A stretch of DNA of 64,000 nt from Acidovorax sp. GTDB taxonomy: Bacteria > Pseudomonadota > Gammaproteobacteria > Burkholderiales > Burkholderiaceae_C. Position numbers and translations under genes: made by a program. The number at the start of each line of letters is the position of its first letter. Positions within the stretch are counted from its first letter, which is position 1. Below the pieces are notes generated by a model, which did no database searches, was not told the origin of the DNA, and was given only the letters and a program-made list of their open reading frames with translations. Shown here piece by piece: positions 1 to 8,522 of the stretch. Location: the NCBI GenBank assembly GCA_030692685.1, contig JAUXZO010000127.1, forward strand, positions 1 to 64,000. Reading direction: 5' to 3'.

Positions 1-896
1 GCCAGCTTCTTCTGGATGAGCTGGTTGGCGGCCAGGGGGCGGCCAAACTGCTTGCGGTCCAGCGTGTATTGGCGGGCGGTGTGCCAGCAGAACTCGGCGG
101 CACCTAAAGCGCCCCAGGCAATGCCGTAGCGCGCGCTGTTCAGGCAGGTGAAGGGGCCCTTGAGGCCCTGCACTTCAGGGAAAGCGTTTTCTTCGGGCAC
201 GAACACGTCGTCCATCACGATTTCGCCGGTGATTGAGGCGCGCAAGCCCACCTTGCCGTGGATGGCGGGGGCTGTCAGGCCCTTCATGCCCTTTTCCAGC
301 ACAAAGCCGCGGATGGGGCCCACCGCGCCGCCTTCAGAGACTTCTTTCGCCCACACCACGAACACGTCAGCCACTGGGCTGTTGGTGATCCACATCTTGC
401 TGCCCTTGAGCTTGTAGCCGCCATCGACCTTGTAGGCGCGCGTGGCCATGCTGCCGGGGTCGGAGCCGTGGTCGGGCTCGGTCAGGCCAAAGCAGCCAAT
501 CCACTCGCCGGTGGCGAGTTTGGGCAGGTACTTCTGCTTTTGCGCTTCGGTGCCGAAGTCGTGGATAGGCACCATCACCAAAGACGATTGCACGCTGGCC
601 ATCGAGCGGTAGCCCGAATCCACGCGCTCCACTTCGCGGGCGATCAGGCCGTAGGCCACGTACGACAGGCCGGGGCCGCCGTACTGCTCGGGAATGGTGG
701 GGCCCAACAAGCCCACTTCGCCCATCTCGCGGAAGATGCTCACGTCCATCTTTTCATGGCGGAAAGCGTCCAGCACGCGGGGGGCCAACTTGTCTTGGCA
801 ATAGGCCGCAGCGGCGTCGCGAATGGCGCGCTCGTCATCGGTCAGTTGCTGGCTCAGGAGGAAGGGGTCATCCCATTGAAAAGCGGCGTGGGCCAT
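1..896 (-). CDS. gcdH: glutaryl-CoA dehydrogenase, 3' end cut by window edge
   Basis: Acyl-CoA dehydrogenase family flavoenzyme that converts glutaryl-CoA to crotonyl-CoA and CO2 in lysine, tryptophan and glutarate catabolism. The 298 visible codons start [14 protein letters not shown] and carry the family segments [28 protein letters not shown] and [15 protein letters not shown], which match GcdH better than other acyl-CoA dehydrogenases. The family is about 390-400 residues, so roughly the last 100, including the usual catalytic glutamate region, lie beyond base 1. The ATG at 896 is preceded by GGAGAC. It is divergent from a LysR gene, the usual arrangement for a GcdR-like activator. Confidence 0.9.
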   Translation of the reverse strand, partial: MAHAAFQWDDPFLLSQQLTDDERAIRDAAAAYCQDKLAPRVLDAFRHEKMDVSIFREMGEVGLLGPTIPEQYGGPGLSYVAYGLIAREVERVDSGYRSMASVQSSLVMVPIHDFGTEAQKQKYLPKLATGEWIGCFGLTEPDHGSDPGSMATRAYKVDGGYKLKGSKMWITNSPVADVFVVWAKEVSEGGAVGPIRGFVLEKGMKGLTAPAIHGKVGLRASITGEIVMDDVFVPEENAFPEVQGLKGPFTCLNSARYGIAWGALGAAEFCWHTARQYTLDRKQFGRPLAANQLIQKKL

Positions 897-1072
897 GTGT
901 GTCTCCGGTCGAAAAGAAAGGGAAAAAAACGGGTTTGGTGTGCATCGTAGGCCTTGAGGTGGCCGCCCGCAAGCGAGTTGTTTTCATCCAGATATGCGCT
1001 TATAGAATGTATGGAATGCTCGCCGCACGATATTTCAAAGCGTGGCGCCCCTGTTACAAGTTCCTCTTCATC

Positions 1073-2071
1073 ATGCGCCGCAACATCCCCTCGACCCAGG
1101 CCCTGGCCTGTTTTGAAGTCGCCGCCCGCCACGAGAGCTATACCCGCGCCGCGCAAGAGCTGTCGCTGACACAAAGCGCCGTGTCGCGCCAGATCCAGGC
1201 GCTGGAGGAGTTTTTGGGTGTGCAGCTGTTTCGCCGCACGCGCCACGGCGTGGTGCTGACGCCTGCGGGCGCGCACTATGGCCGCCAGGTGGCGCGCTGG
1301 CTGCAGGGGCTGGAGCGCGACACGCTGGATGTGATGGCGCACCAGGGCGAGGGCGGCACCCTCTCGCTGGCCGCTGTGCCCACGTTTGCCACCCGCTGGC
1401 TCATCCCACGCCTGCCCCAACTGGCGCAGCAGCACCCCGACATCGTGGTGCACATCGACACGCAAACGCGCCCTTTTTTGTTTGCCGACACCACGTTCGA
1501 TGCTGCCTTGTACGCGGGCACACCCGAGCAGGTGGCCAACTGGCCTGGCGTGCAGGCACAACTGTTGATGCACGAAGACGTGGTGCCCGTGTGCTCCCCG
1601 CGCCTGCTCGAATCCGCCGCCCCCCGCGGCCGCGGCCGCGCCCACCAGCCCGTAGCAGCCGAGGCGCTGGCCGACTTGCCGCTGCTGCAGCAAAGCACCC
1701 GCCCCTATGGCTGGCGCCAGTGGTTTGACGCCATGGGCGTGGATGCCCCGCACGCGCTCGATGGCCCGCGCTATGAGCTGTTCTCCATGTTGGCCGTGGC
1801 CGCCACACATGGCATGGGCGTAGCGCTGATGCCGCCTTTGCTGATTGAGGCCGAACTGGCCAGCGGCGAACTGGTGGTGGCCTGCGCCCGGCCGCTGCGG
1901 GGCGAGCGCGCCTACTACCTTGTCAGCCCAGCGCAGCCGCAGCCGCCCGTGCTGGCGGCGTTTGCACGGTGGCTGCAGGGCATGGCGCACGCAGGTGCGT
2001 CCTTGGGTCTGTCGCCGGGGCTGGTGGCTGTCGAGGTGCCGTCCGACACCTCGACAGGCATTTCGGCCTGA
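1073..2071 (+). CDS. LysR-family transcriptional regulator, GcvA-like (probable regulator of gcdH)
   Basis: 332-residue LysR-type regulator. The N-terminal winged helix (about residues 7-66) reads ALACFEVAARHESYTRAAQELSLTQSAVSRQIQALEE, the GcvA-type HTH. The rest is a periplasmic-binding-protein-like effector domain with LPLLQQSTRPYGWRQW, typical of the GcvA subgroup. The ATG at 1073 is chosen because it puts the HTH at the normal distance from the N terminus; the frame is open further upstream but non-conserved. The 176-bp gap to divergent gcdH should hold the shared operator. Control of gcdH is inferred from synteny. No clear Shine-Dalgarno is seen. Confidence 0.88.
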   Translation: MRRNIPSTQALACFEVAARHESYTRAAQELSLTQSAVSRQIQALEEFLGVQLFRRTRHGVVLTPAGAHYGRQVARWLQGLERDTLDVMAHQGEGGTLSLAAVPTFATRWLIPRLPQLAQQHPDIVVHIDTQTRPFLFADTTFDAALYAGTPEQVANWPGVQAQLLMHEDVVPVCSPRLLESAAPRGRGRAHQPVAAEALADLPLLQQSTRPYGWRQWFDAMGVDAPHALDGPRYELFSMLAVAATHGMGVALMPPLLIEAELASGELVVACARPLRGERAYYLVSPAQPQPPVLAAFARWLQGMAHAGASLGLSPGLVAVEVPSDTSTGISA

Positions 2072-2124
2072 ACCAAGCGGGCATGGCAGAGCTCAATATC
2101 ACTTCCATACCAAGGAGATCTGCC

Positions 2125-2349
2125 ATGAACATGACTTCGACCTATCACGCACCGACGTTTGACCCCACTGTGGATGAGCTTGAAACGCTGAAGCGACTGG
2201 AGATGGGCGACAAAATCACCGTGCCTGAAGCCATCAAGGACCATGTTTCTGGCCGTCTGCTTGAATGGGGTTTCATCACCAAAAGCACCACGGGCCAACT
2301 CGCCATCACGGCCACCGGACTGCAACTGATCCGCCGACAGGACAACTGA
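2125..2349 (+). CDS. small conserved-looking hypothetical protein (74 aa)
   Basis: Encodes 74 residues, MNMTSTYHAPTFDPTVDEL through a C-terminal GLQLIRRQDN. AAGGAGA sits 7 bases before the ATG, so translation is well supported. The sequence has a charged middle (ETLKRLEMGDKITVPEAIKDHV) and a segment LEWGFITKSTTGQLAITATG that resembles the winged part of small DNA-binding or effector proteins, but I do not recognise a family. No signal peptide or membrane segment. It follows the LysR gene by 53 bases and could be cotranscribed. Confidence 0.65.
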   Translation: MNMTSTYHAPTFDPTVDELETLKRLEMGDKITVPEAIKDHVSGRLLEWGFITKSTTGQLAITATGLQLIRRQDN

Positions 2350-2497
2350 GCTGATCGAGATCGGCAGGCACGGAGAATTTTGTGGCTGTCTCAAGAAAAA
2401 CCTGGCCACTGCATCCGGGTATTGCGCCCCGCACGGCCTGGCCCTGCATCCGGGCCTATCCTGCTCCACCTGCCATCCTTCATTCAAGGGAGCCTCT

Positions 2498-3376
2498 GTG
2501 CACGCTTTATTTACCGTTCGAAATGCACTGTTTGCTGTCATGGTGGCGGCTGGTGGCGTGCTGTTGCAGGGGTGCAGCACCGTCAAGCTGGCATACAACC
2601 AGGTGTCGCACCTGGCTTACTGGCAGTTGAACAACTACGTCGGGCTGACAGACGCCCAGACCAACCGCGTGCGCGACGAACTCGGAGACTTGCATCAATG
2701 GCACCGTGACACCATGCTGCCAGTGCATGCCGAGCTGCTGCAGAAGGTTCAGCAACAACTGCCATCCGCCATCTCTCCCGACCAAGCTTGCAGCACCTAT
2801 GGGGCAGTGCGCACCCAGATCGACAAGGTCATCACCCAGGCCGAACCCAAGCTCGTATGGCTGGCCTCCCAGCTCTCCTATGCGCAGATCAGTACCCTGC
2901 AAAAGAAACAGGCCGACAGCAACGCCGACTGGAAAAAAGAATGGGTAGATGTCGCGCCCGACAAGCTGCGTGAGCAGCGTTTCAAACAACTCTCGTCACG
3001 CGCAGAAAGCTTCTACGGCAATCTGGATGAACCGCAAAAAGCGGCCCTGCGCACTTTTATCGCCCAGTCATCGTTTGACCCGCAGCGCACGTATGCCGAA
3101 CGCCTGCGCCGCCAGAAAGACCTGGTGCAGGTGCTGCAAAAAATTGCGGACGACCGCGCCAACGCTGAGCAGTCGCAAGCCCTGCTGCGCGGTTATCTGG
3201 CACGGTTTAACGAGTCTCCCGATGCGAGCTACCAGCGCTACGCGCAGACACTGGTAAATGAAGGGTGCCAGGGCTTCTCACAAGTGCACAACGCCATGAC
3301 TGCCACGCAGCGCAATAAGGCGGTGCAGTCGGTCAAAGGCTACGAGCAGGACTTTTTGGTGCTGGCGGGCCGTTAA
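2498..3376 (+). CDS. DUF6279 family lipoprotein
   Basis: 292-residue predicted lipoprotein. A GTG start at 2498, 7 bases after AAGGGA, gives a signal peptide ending in the lipobox LLQGC (Cys about residue 26). The mature part begins STVKLAYNQVSHLAYWQLNNYVGL and continues as a long, mostly helical, Lys/Gln-rich domain; the AYNQ...AYWWLD-like opening and the DAQ...RVRDEL...WHR stretch are the DUF6279 signature as I know it. Function unknown in this family. An ATG within the signal peptide would remove its charged n-region, so GTG is preferred. Confidence 0.8.
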   Translation: MHALFTVRNALFAVMVAAGGVLLQGCSTVKLAYNQVSHLAYWQLNNYVGLTDAQTNRVRDELGDLHQWHRDTMLPVHAELLQKVQQQLPSAISPDQACSTYGAVRTQIDKVITQAEPKLVWLASQLSYAQISTLQKKQADSNADWKKEWVDVAPDKLREQRFKQLSSRAESFYGNLDEPQKAALRTFIAQSSFDPQRTYAERLRRQKDLVQVLQKIADDRANAEQSQALLRGYLARFNESPDASYQRYAQTLVNEGCQGFSQVHNAMTATQRNKAVQSVKGYEQDFLVLAGR

Positions 3377-3380
3377 TGAG

Positions 3381-3420
3381 CGTTCTGCGCGTTGTGCGCG
3401 TTCTGCGCGTTCTGCGCGCT
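3381..3420. repeat. short tandem repeat, 9-bp GTTCTGCGC-like units
   Basis: Directly after the DUF6279 stop codon the sequence is about four imperfect copies of GTTCTGCGC (one reads GTTGTGCGC). It is too short and GC-rich to be a gene. It may be slippage-prone intergenic filler; no function is claimed. Confidence 0.6.
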
Positions 3421-3615
3421 AATGTGCGCCCGTGTGTATTGCTCATCTGCGGTTACTGAGGGTTGCCTGCTGCCTGCGGCCGGCCCCGCCGCTGTAAGCC
3501 GTTGCTGACGCCCATCCAGGGCTTTCGCCCGCCGAGTTCGCCATTCAGCCATCGTAATCTTTCAGGCATGCAGAGCCATCCTGCTCTTCACGCAAACCCA
3601 CCGAAAGGAAACGAT

Positions 3616-3795
3616 ATGAACAGCGATCAAGTCAAGGGCACAGCCAAAGAAGTAGCCGGCAAGGTTCAGCAAAAAACCGGCGAAGTGTTCAACAGCCCCG
3701 AGCAACAGGCCAAGGGCGCCGCCAAGCAGGTTGAAGGCAATGTGCAAAAGAACTACGGCGATGCCAAAGAAGTGATTAAAGACGCGACCAAGTAA
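3616..3795 (+). CDS. CsbD family stress-response-like protein
   Basis: 59-residue hydrophilic protein, MNSDQVKGTAKEVAGKVQQK..., with two repeats of the (V)KG.AKEV.GKVQ...G type (residues 5-25 and 32-55), the CsbD-like fold. Members are small general-stress proteins of unclear biochemistry. A GAAAGGAAA Shine-Dalgarno sits 5-8 bases before the ATG at 3616. It is followed by a strong terminator, so it is probably a monocistronic unit with its promoter in the 240-bp gap upstream. Confidence 0.85.
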   Translation: MNSDQVKGTAKEVAGKVQQKTGEVFNSPEQQAKGAAKQVEGNVQKNYGDAKEVIKDATK

Positions 3796-3833
3796 GGCCG
3801 CACCGCCCAGCCGCCCAGCGCGGATGAATCAAG

Positions 3834-3865
3834 AACCCCAGCGAGCCCCCGCGCTGGGGTTTTTG
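3834..3865 (+). terminator. intrinsic terminator after the CsbD-like gene
   Basis: Perfect 10-bp arms AACCCCAGCG (3834-3843) and CGCTGGGGTT (3852-3861) with an 8-base loop, running into TTTTT, 39 bases after the stop codon. Confidence 0.85.
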
Positions 3866-4016
3866 CCGTGTGGAGTGTGGTGTGCCCGCTGGGCTTGGTC
3901 GGTGCAAAAGACCACCGCTCGCACTTTGCCCAAGCCCCGCCGCAGCCCCGGGGCATGCACGACCTCTCGCATCAATAGGTGTCATGCTCGGGGCCTTCCA
4001 CCTTAAGGCTTCCCGC

Positions 4017-4400
4017 ATGCACGCCAGCAGTTCCCGATTCGCAGTTGCCATCGCCATTGCGATGGCATGGGCGACCAGTTCTGTCAGCGCCCAGCCCGCC
4101 AACACGGCTGCCACCGCCAACACCGCGCAAACCGCAGACGCCAACATGGCGTGCAACGCCGAAAAGGCAGAGCTGGAACGCCGCGTGGAACTCGCCCGGT
4201 CCAAGGGCCAGATGCTGCAACGCAAACAATTGGCCGACCAGCTTGCCGCGCTGGCGGCTAGCTGCAAACCAATGTCCGCCGATCAGACCCGCCGCATTGC
4301 AGACATGGAACGGCTCGACAAGAAAATCAGCGCGCTCAAGGCCGAACTCGCCACAGCAGAGGAACAATTGCGCAAGTTGAAATCAGACGAACGCCGCTGA
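4017..4400 (+). CDS. DUF1090-like periplasmic coiled-coil protein
   Basis: 127 residues from ATG 4017: an N-terminal signal peptide (RFAVAIAIAMAWATSSVSA|QP) then a small domain with two cysteines (MACNAEKAELERRVELA and ASCKPMSADQT) joined by charged helices, ending in a coiled coil KISALKAELATAEEQLRKLK. The two-Cys, helical, about 110-residue exported layout is that of DUF1090 (YqjC-like). Function unknown. An in-frame ATG at 3984 would add 11 residues before the signal peptide and is less likely. Confidence 0.7.
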   Translation: MHASSSRFAVAIAIAMAWATSSVSAQPANTAATANTAQTADANMACNAEKAELERRVELARSKGQMLQRKQLADQLAALAASCKPMSADQTRRIADMERLDKKISALKAELATAEEQLRKLKSDERR

Positions 4401-4543
4401 ACGCCACCGACCAAGGTGGTTGGGCAGGGCCCAGCGCTTCGCATCCGCCGCTTCCACGTCGCCCCAGAGCCCACCGGTGCGGCCTGTAACAAACGGCGAA
4501 AATACCGCTAACCCCGCTGCCACACAGTAGAAAGCTAGCCGTT

Positions 4544-4753
4544 GTGAATCCACCCATTGCCCATGCCGACCTGATCGCCACTTTCAAAAGGGCTCAGGCC
4601 GAAGCCGCCCACAAGCAAGCGCTGATCAAGGCCGTTGCAGCCAAAGGCCCCAAGGCCATCCAGGCAGCTGTAGATACCGCTGCCAAAGCAGTCAAGCGCA
4701 GGGATTCGTATGCCGAGAAGTTGGCTGCGCTGGGGGTGGTGGTTGAGGAGTGA
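4544..4753 (+). CDS. small hypothetical Ala/Lys-rich protein
   Basis: 69 residues from a GTG at 4544 (MNPPIAHADLIATFKRAQ...LAALGVVVEE). It is basic and helical, with AHKQALIKAVAAKGPKAIQAAV repeats of Ala/Lys heptads. No family recognised and no clear Shine-Dalgarno. It lies at the left edge of the AAA/TOPRIM cassette and may be the remains of a larger gene. A chance frame in high-GC sequence cannot be excluded. Confidence 0.35.
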   Translation: MNPPIAHADLIATFKRAQAEAAHKQALIKAVAAKGPKAIQAAVDTAAKAVKRRDSYAEKLAALGVVVEE

Positions 4754-4903
4754 GCGAGGTTGCTGTTAAAAAAGTGCAGCACCGCCACCCCATCACTGAC
4801 ATGCACAAGCGCCTGGGTTCGCGCCCGGCGGTGTAGGCGCGTCTGGCCGACATGCAGGTGGCCAATAATGCCCAAACTTCGATACATCGACGGGACCAAT
4901 TTA

Positions 4904-6061
4904 ATGCTGCTTAGCCATATCCGACTCAAGAACTGGCGCAATTTTCAAGGCCTGGACGTACCCCTGCGGAACGTTACCTACGTCTTGGGACCCAATGCGG
5001 CGGGTAAATCCAATCTTCTGGACGCCCTGCGTTTTCTGCGTGATGTGAGCAAAAGGCAAGGCGGTGGATTGCAGGCCGCCATCGCAGAACGCGGCGGCAT
5101 TTCTAAGGTGCGCTGCCTACACGCACGCCGCGATCCTGAGGTCGAGATTGACATTGCGCTCAGCCGTGAGCTGGACCAGGAAGAGCCGTCATGGCGCTAT
5201 GTGTTGGCGTTCAAACCGGAGGGCAAGGGCGCGCAGCGTCTGCTGGTTTCGCGTGAGCAGGTATGGCGTGACGGTGCCTTGATCTTGAATCGGCCTGATG
5301 GCAAGGACAAAAAAGACACGCTGCTGTTGACGCAAACGCATCTCGAACAGATCCAGACCAACCAGGATTTTCGCGAACTAGCGGATTTTTTGAGCGATAT
5401 CACTTATTTGCATTTGGTGCCGCAGTTGCTGCGGTTTGGTGACCGGATTGGCGGCAATCGACTGTCGGATGATCCTTTTGGCCAGGGTTTTCTGGAGCGG
5501 CTCAGTGCGACCTCGGAGAAAGTGCGCACGGCGCGCCTGAAAAAAATCGGCGTTGCCCTGGCGTTGGCGGTGCCCCAATTCTCGGAACTGCGGTTCGAAA
5601 AAGACGATATGGGTCACCCGCATCTTCAGGCGCGGTATCAACACCACCGGCCCAATGCGGGTTGGCAGTCAGAGGAGCATTTTTCTGATGGCACTCTGCG
5701 CCTGTTTGGATTGTTGTGGATGCTGCTGGAGGGGGGTAATTCCATGCTTCTGTTGGAGGAGCCCGAGATTTCGCTCAACGACGCCATCGTCGCGCAGATT
5801 CCACTGATCATTGAGAGGCTACAGCGCGGACAGAAAAACCGACGTCAAGTGCTGCTGACTACACATAGCGAAGCACTGCTAAGCAATCAGGGAATTGATG
5901 AGCGAGGCGTGGTGCTGTTGGAGTCTGGCAAGCAGGGCACAACTGGACGCGTCGTGAATGATGACGAACGTCGGGCTCTGCGCTCTGGCTTGAGTGTTGC
6001 GGAGGTGGTATTGCCCAAGACGCGGCCTAGTGCAGTGTCACAACTGGGGTTGTGGCAGTGA
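4904..6061 (+). CDS. AAA family (ABC/SMC-like, OLD-type) ATPase, candidate defence ATPase
   Basis: 385-residue P-loop ATPase of the RecF/OLD/AAA_21 type. The N-terminus MLLSHIRLKNWRNFQGLDV is the classic start; Walker A is GPNAAGKSN (about 29-37); Walker B is MLLLEEPEISLND; the H-loop is LLTTHSEALLS; a SDGTLRLFGLLWMLLEGG segment is the signature region. The ATG at 4904 is preferred to an in-frame ATG at 4868 because homologues begin at the LSxIRLKNW strand. It overlaps the downstream TOPRIM-like gene, so the two are translationally coupled. Split ATPase/TOPRIM pairs of this kind (PARIS AriAB, AbiL, RloAB) act in anti-phage defence; that role here is inference. Base composition looks less GC-rich than flanking genes. 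Confidence 0.85.
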   Translation: MLLSHIRLKNWRNFQGLDVPLRNVTYVLGPNAAGKSNLLDALRFLRDVSKRQGGGLQAAIAERGGISKVRCLHARRDPEVEIDIALSRELDQEEPSWRYVLAFKPEGKGAQRLLVSREQVWRDGALILNRPDGKDKKDTLLLTQTHLEQIQTNQDFRELADFLSDITYLHLVPQLLRFGDRIGGNRLSDDPFGQGFLERLSATSEKVRTARLKKIGVALALAVPQFSELRFEKDDMGHPHLQARYQHHRPNAGWQSEEHFSDGTLRLFGLLWMLLEGGNSMLLLEEPEISLNDAIVAQIPLIIERLQRGQKNRRQVLLTTHSEALLSNQGIDERGVVLLESGKQGTTGRVVNDDERRALRSGLSVAEVVLPKTRPSAVSQLGLWQ

Positions 6062-6675
6062 CGCCTATCGCGATCGCTACCGAGGATGAGTTGAGCGAGG
6101 CGGTGGCGTTGCGGCTGGTTGGAGAGTTGCCTGAGCCTTTTTGTGTAACGCACCGGTTGCGTAAAAACGGTTTTGGCTATCTCCGTTCAAAGATGGACAG
6201 CTGGCGTGAGATGGCCAAGCACCAAGTGGTGCTGGTGCTTACTGATTTGGATCAGCTGGCGTGCCCCGTGGCACTGCGTGATGATTGGATGGGAAAGAAG
6301 CGATTGCCTGACCTACTGTTGTTGCGCATTGCTGTGAGAGAAGTGGAAGCTTGGGCACTTGCGGACCACGAGGCGATGCGTCATTTGGTGGGCCAAAAAG
6401 GCGTCCTCCCGCTGTTGCCAGATGCATTACTCGACCCAAAGCAAGCGTTGCTCAAGCTTGCAAAAGGGGCCCCCAAGGCTGTGCGCGAAGATTTGCTGAG
6501 GAATCTCCCCGGAGGTGGCATTGGGCAGGGACTTGGATACAACACCCGCCTTGTGTCATGGGTGAGTAGAGATTGGGAGCCTGAAAGGGCGGCCGGGCGT
6601 TCACCCAGCTTGGCGCGGGCTCGAAAACGACTTAGAGAAGCTGTGGCCTCCCACAGATCAATGCCAGCGAACTGA
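6052..6675 (+). CDS. TOPRIM-like DUF4276-type protein, partner of the AAA ATPase
   Basis: 207 residues. The layout fits a TOPRIM-fold nuclease-like protein: an N-terminal strand with an acidic residue (PIAIATEDELSEAVALRLV), then VVLVLTDLDQ carrying a D-x-D-like pair (about residues 62-70), then REVEAWALADHEA, a motif I associate with DUF4276. It starts with GTG at 6052 (or GTG at 6058, overlapping the ATPase stop as GTGA), so expression is coupled. The C-terminal third is basic. It could instead be an RloB or DUF4435 relative; the fold assignment is by eye. Confidence 0.7.
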   Translation: MAVTPIAIATEDELSEAVALRLVGELPEPFCVTHRLRKNGFGYLRSKMDSWREMAKHQVVLVLTDLDQLACPVALRDDWMGKKRLPDLLLLRIAVREVEAWALADHEAMRHLVGQKGVLPLLPDALLDPKQALLKLAKGAPKAVREDLLRNLPGGGIGQGLGYNTRLVSWVSRDWEPERAAGRSPSLARARKRLREAVASHRSMPAN

Positions 6676-6744
6676 ACCCGGAACTGCATTCAGCGCTGGG
6701 CCAGCAAACGCAAAAATCAGCTGGCCACAGCTGGCGCACCCAAA

Positions 6745-6780
6745 GAAAAAGGCCGGTAGCTGTTGAAAGCTACCGGCCTT
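6745..6780 (-). terminator. intrinsic terminator of tRNA-Leu
   Basis: Perfect 13-bp arms (6749-6761 and 6768-6780; AAGGCCGGTAGCT paired with its complement), 6-base loop. Read on the minus strand it follows the tRNA 3' end by 5 bases and runs into TTTTTCTTT. Confidence 0.9.
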
Positions 6781-6785
6781 ATCTG

Positions 6786-6870
6786 TGGTGCCCGGGGCCG
6801 GAATCGAACCGGCACGCCTTTCGGCGGGGGATTTTGAGTCCCCTGCGTCTACCAATTTCACCACCCGGGC
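6786..6870 (-). tRNA. tRNA-Leu, anticodon CAA
   Basis: 85-base tRNA with encoded CCA. Minus-strand acceptor GCCCGGG pairs with CCCGGGC followed by A-CCA; D arm GTGAAATTGGTAGACGC; anticodon stem GGGGA/TCCCC enclosing loop CTCAAAA (anticodon CAA); long class-II variable arm; T arm with GGTTCGATTCC. Its 3' end faces the ATPase/TOPRIM cassette, a usual position for a tRNA-associated integration site, but I see no direct repeat of the tRNA 3' end at the far side. Confidence 0.97.
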
Positions 6871-6910
6871 GGTAATTCGTGAAGCCACAAATTATGGCAC
6901 AGTAGGGCGC

Positions 6911-7813
6911 ATGAAATATCCGACGATTGAAGATGCTGTGGGTAACACCCCCTTGGTTGCGTTGCAGCGCATTGGCGCCAAGGACAACGCCGAGCGTGGC
7001 AACGTGGTTTTGGGCAAGCTGGAGGGCAACAACCCGGCGGGCTCGGTGAAGGACCGGCCTGCGCTGTCGATGATCCGCCGGGCGGAAGAGCGCGGCGACA
7101 TTCGCCCTGGCGACACGCTGATCGAGGCCACATCGGGCAACACGGGCATTGCGCTGGCGATGGCGGCGGCCATCAAGGGTTACCGCATGGTGCTGGTCAT
7201 GCCGGAGGATTTGTCCATCGAGCGTGCGCAGACCATGAAGGCCTTTGGCGCCGAGTTAGTGCTCACCCCCAAGAGCGGCGGCATGGAGCATGCGCGCGAC
7301 CTGGCCGAGGCGATGCAAAAGCGGGGCGAGGGCAAGGTGCTGGACCAGTTTGGCAACCCGGACAACCCGCGCACCCACTACGAAACCACGGGCCCCGAGA
7401 TTTGGGAGCAAACCGGCGGGCGCATCACGCACTTTGTGAGCGCCATGGGCACCACGGGCACCATCACCGGGGTGTCGCGGTTTCTCAAAGAAAAGAACCC
7501 GGCGATCCAGATCATTGGTGCGCAGCCTGAAGAGGGTTCGCGCATTCCGGGCATTCGCAAGTGGCCCCAAGAGTATTTGCCCAAGATTTACGACGCGAGT
7601 ACGGTCGATGAGCTGGTGTACGTAAGCCAGGACAACGCTGAAGAAATGTGCCGCCGCATGGCGCGTGAGGAGGGTATTTTTGCGGGCATCTCGGCCGCTG
7701 GCGCTTGCTGGGTGGCGCAGCAGATGGCAGCGCGCGACAGCAACGCGACCATTGTGTTCATCGTGTGCGACCGGGGCGACCGGTATCTGTCTACCGGCGT
7801 GTTCCCGGCGTGA
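6911..7813 (+). CDS. cysM: cysteine synthase B (O-acetylserine sulfhydrylase, CysM type)
   Basis: 300-residue fold-type-II PLP enzyme making cysteine from O-acetylserine and sulfide or thiosulfate. PLP lysine in NNPAGSVKDRPA (about residue 45); phosphate loop TSGNTGIALA; GTTGTITGVSRFL glycine-rich segment; EGSRIPGIRKWPQEYLP, which with the short length distinguishes CysM from CysK. Start ATG 6911 is 41 bases after the tRNA on the opposite strand. A TusA-like sulfur carrier lies 0.7 kb downstream on the same strand, a loose sulfur context. Confidence 0.93.
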   Translation: MKYPTIEDAVGNTPLVALQRIGAKDNAERGNVVLGKLEGNNPAGSVKDRPALSMIRRAEERGDIRPGDTLIEATSGNTGIALAMAAAIKGYRMVLVMPEDLSIERAQTMKAFGAELVLTPKSGGMEHARDLAEAMQKRGEGKVLDQFGNPDNPRTHYETTGPEIWEQTGGRITHFVSAMGTTGTITGVSRFLKEKNPAIQIIGAQPEEGSRIPGIRKWPQEYLPKIYDASTVDELVYVSQDNAEEMCRRMAREEGIFAGISAAGACWVAQQMAARDSNATIVFIVCDRGDRYLSTGVFPA

Positions 7814-7855
7814 TGGGATGGATGCAGCGGGGGGTTTGGCACCGAAATTTGAATG

Positions 7856-7904
7856 AAATTGGCCTCTAGCGCTTGATGGATAAGCGTTAGCAGCTATCAA
7901 ATTA
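7856..7904 (+). repeat. dispersed palindromic repeat family A, copy 1
   Basis: About 49 bp: AAATTGGCCTCTAGCGCTT, a short loop, then AAGCGTTAGCAGCTATCAAA. Stem TAGCGCTT/AAGCG(T)TA. Lies between cysM and the NUDIX gene. I define the orientation with GGCCTCTAGCGCTT first as forward. Confidence 0.85.
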
Positions 7905-7928
7905 AGAGTAATCGATAGATCAAAAAAT

Positions 7929-8507
7929 ATGCACTACGAAGTCCGCCATTGTTCTCACTGCGGCACCGCGCTGCAGCCCATCACCATGGCCGAAGACGGC
8001 GGTGACAAAGAGCGGCTGCGCTGCCCCGCCTGCGGCTTTACGCATTGGGGTAATCCTACGCCCGTGTTGGCCGCGATTGTGGAAATCAACGGCCAGGTGC
8101 TGCTGGCCCGCAATGCGGCCTGGCCGGGCAAGATGTTTGCGCTGATCACCGGCTTTATGGAAGCCGGCGAGTCGCCGCAAGAGGGCATTGCCCGCGAGGT
8201 GAAAGAAGAAACCAACCTCGACGTGACGGCCACCACGTTGGTGGGCGCGTACGAGTTCTTGCGGATGAACCAGATCATCATCGCCTACCACGTGGTTGCC
8301 GAGGGCGAGGTGCGCTTGTCGCCCGAGCTGGTGGACTACCGGCTGTACGATCTGCCTGACCTCAAGTGCTGGCCCGCAGGAACGGGCTACGCGCTGGCTG
8401 ACTGGCTGCGCACCCGGGGACACGAACCGGTGTTTTTCACCGCCGAAGAAAATGCAGAGCGTCGAGCCGGGTTGGACAACCCGCAGCCGGCACTGCCGAA
8501 GGATTGA
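7929..8507 (+). CDS. NUDIX hydrolase with N-terminal zinc ribbon
   Basis: 192 residues. An N-terminal zinc-ribbon (CSHCGTALQP...LRCPACGFTHWGNPTP, about residues 8-40) precedes a NUDIX domain with a full box GFMEAGESPQEGIAREVKEETNLDV (about 75-99). The combination is that of NudC-like or ADP-ribose/NADH pyrophosphatase-related proteins; the exact substrate cannot be told. Ends 15 bp before the TusA-like gene on the same strand, so probably cotranscribed. Confidence 0.88.
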   Translation: MHYEVRHCSHCGTALQPITMAEDGGDKERLRCPACGFTHWGNPTPVLAAIVEINGQVLLARNAAWPGKMFALITGFMEAGESPQEGIAREVKEETNLDVTATTLVGAYEFLRMNQIIIAYHVVAEGEVRLSPELVDYRLYDLPDLKCWPAGTGYALADWLRTRGHEPVFFTAEENAERRAGLDNPQPALPKD

Positions 8508-8522
8508 GGAAGCAACAACACC

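Noticed and set aside
6675-6786. Possible attachment site at the tRNA-Leu 3' end
   Set aside because: No direct repeat of the tRNA 3' sequence and no integrase were found in the window, so an integrated element is not demonstrated.
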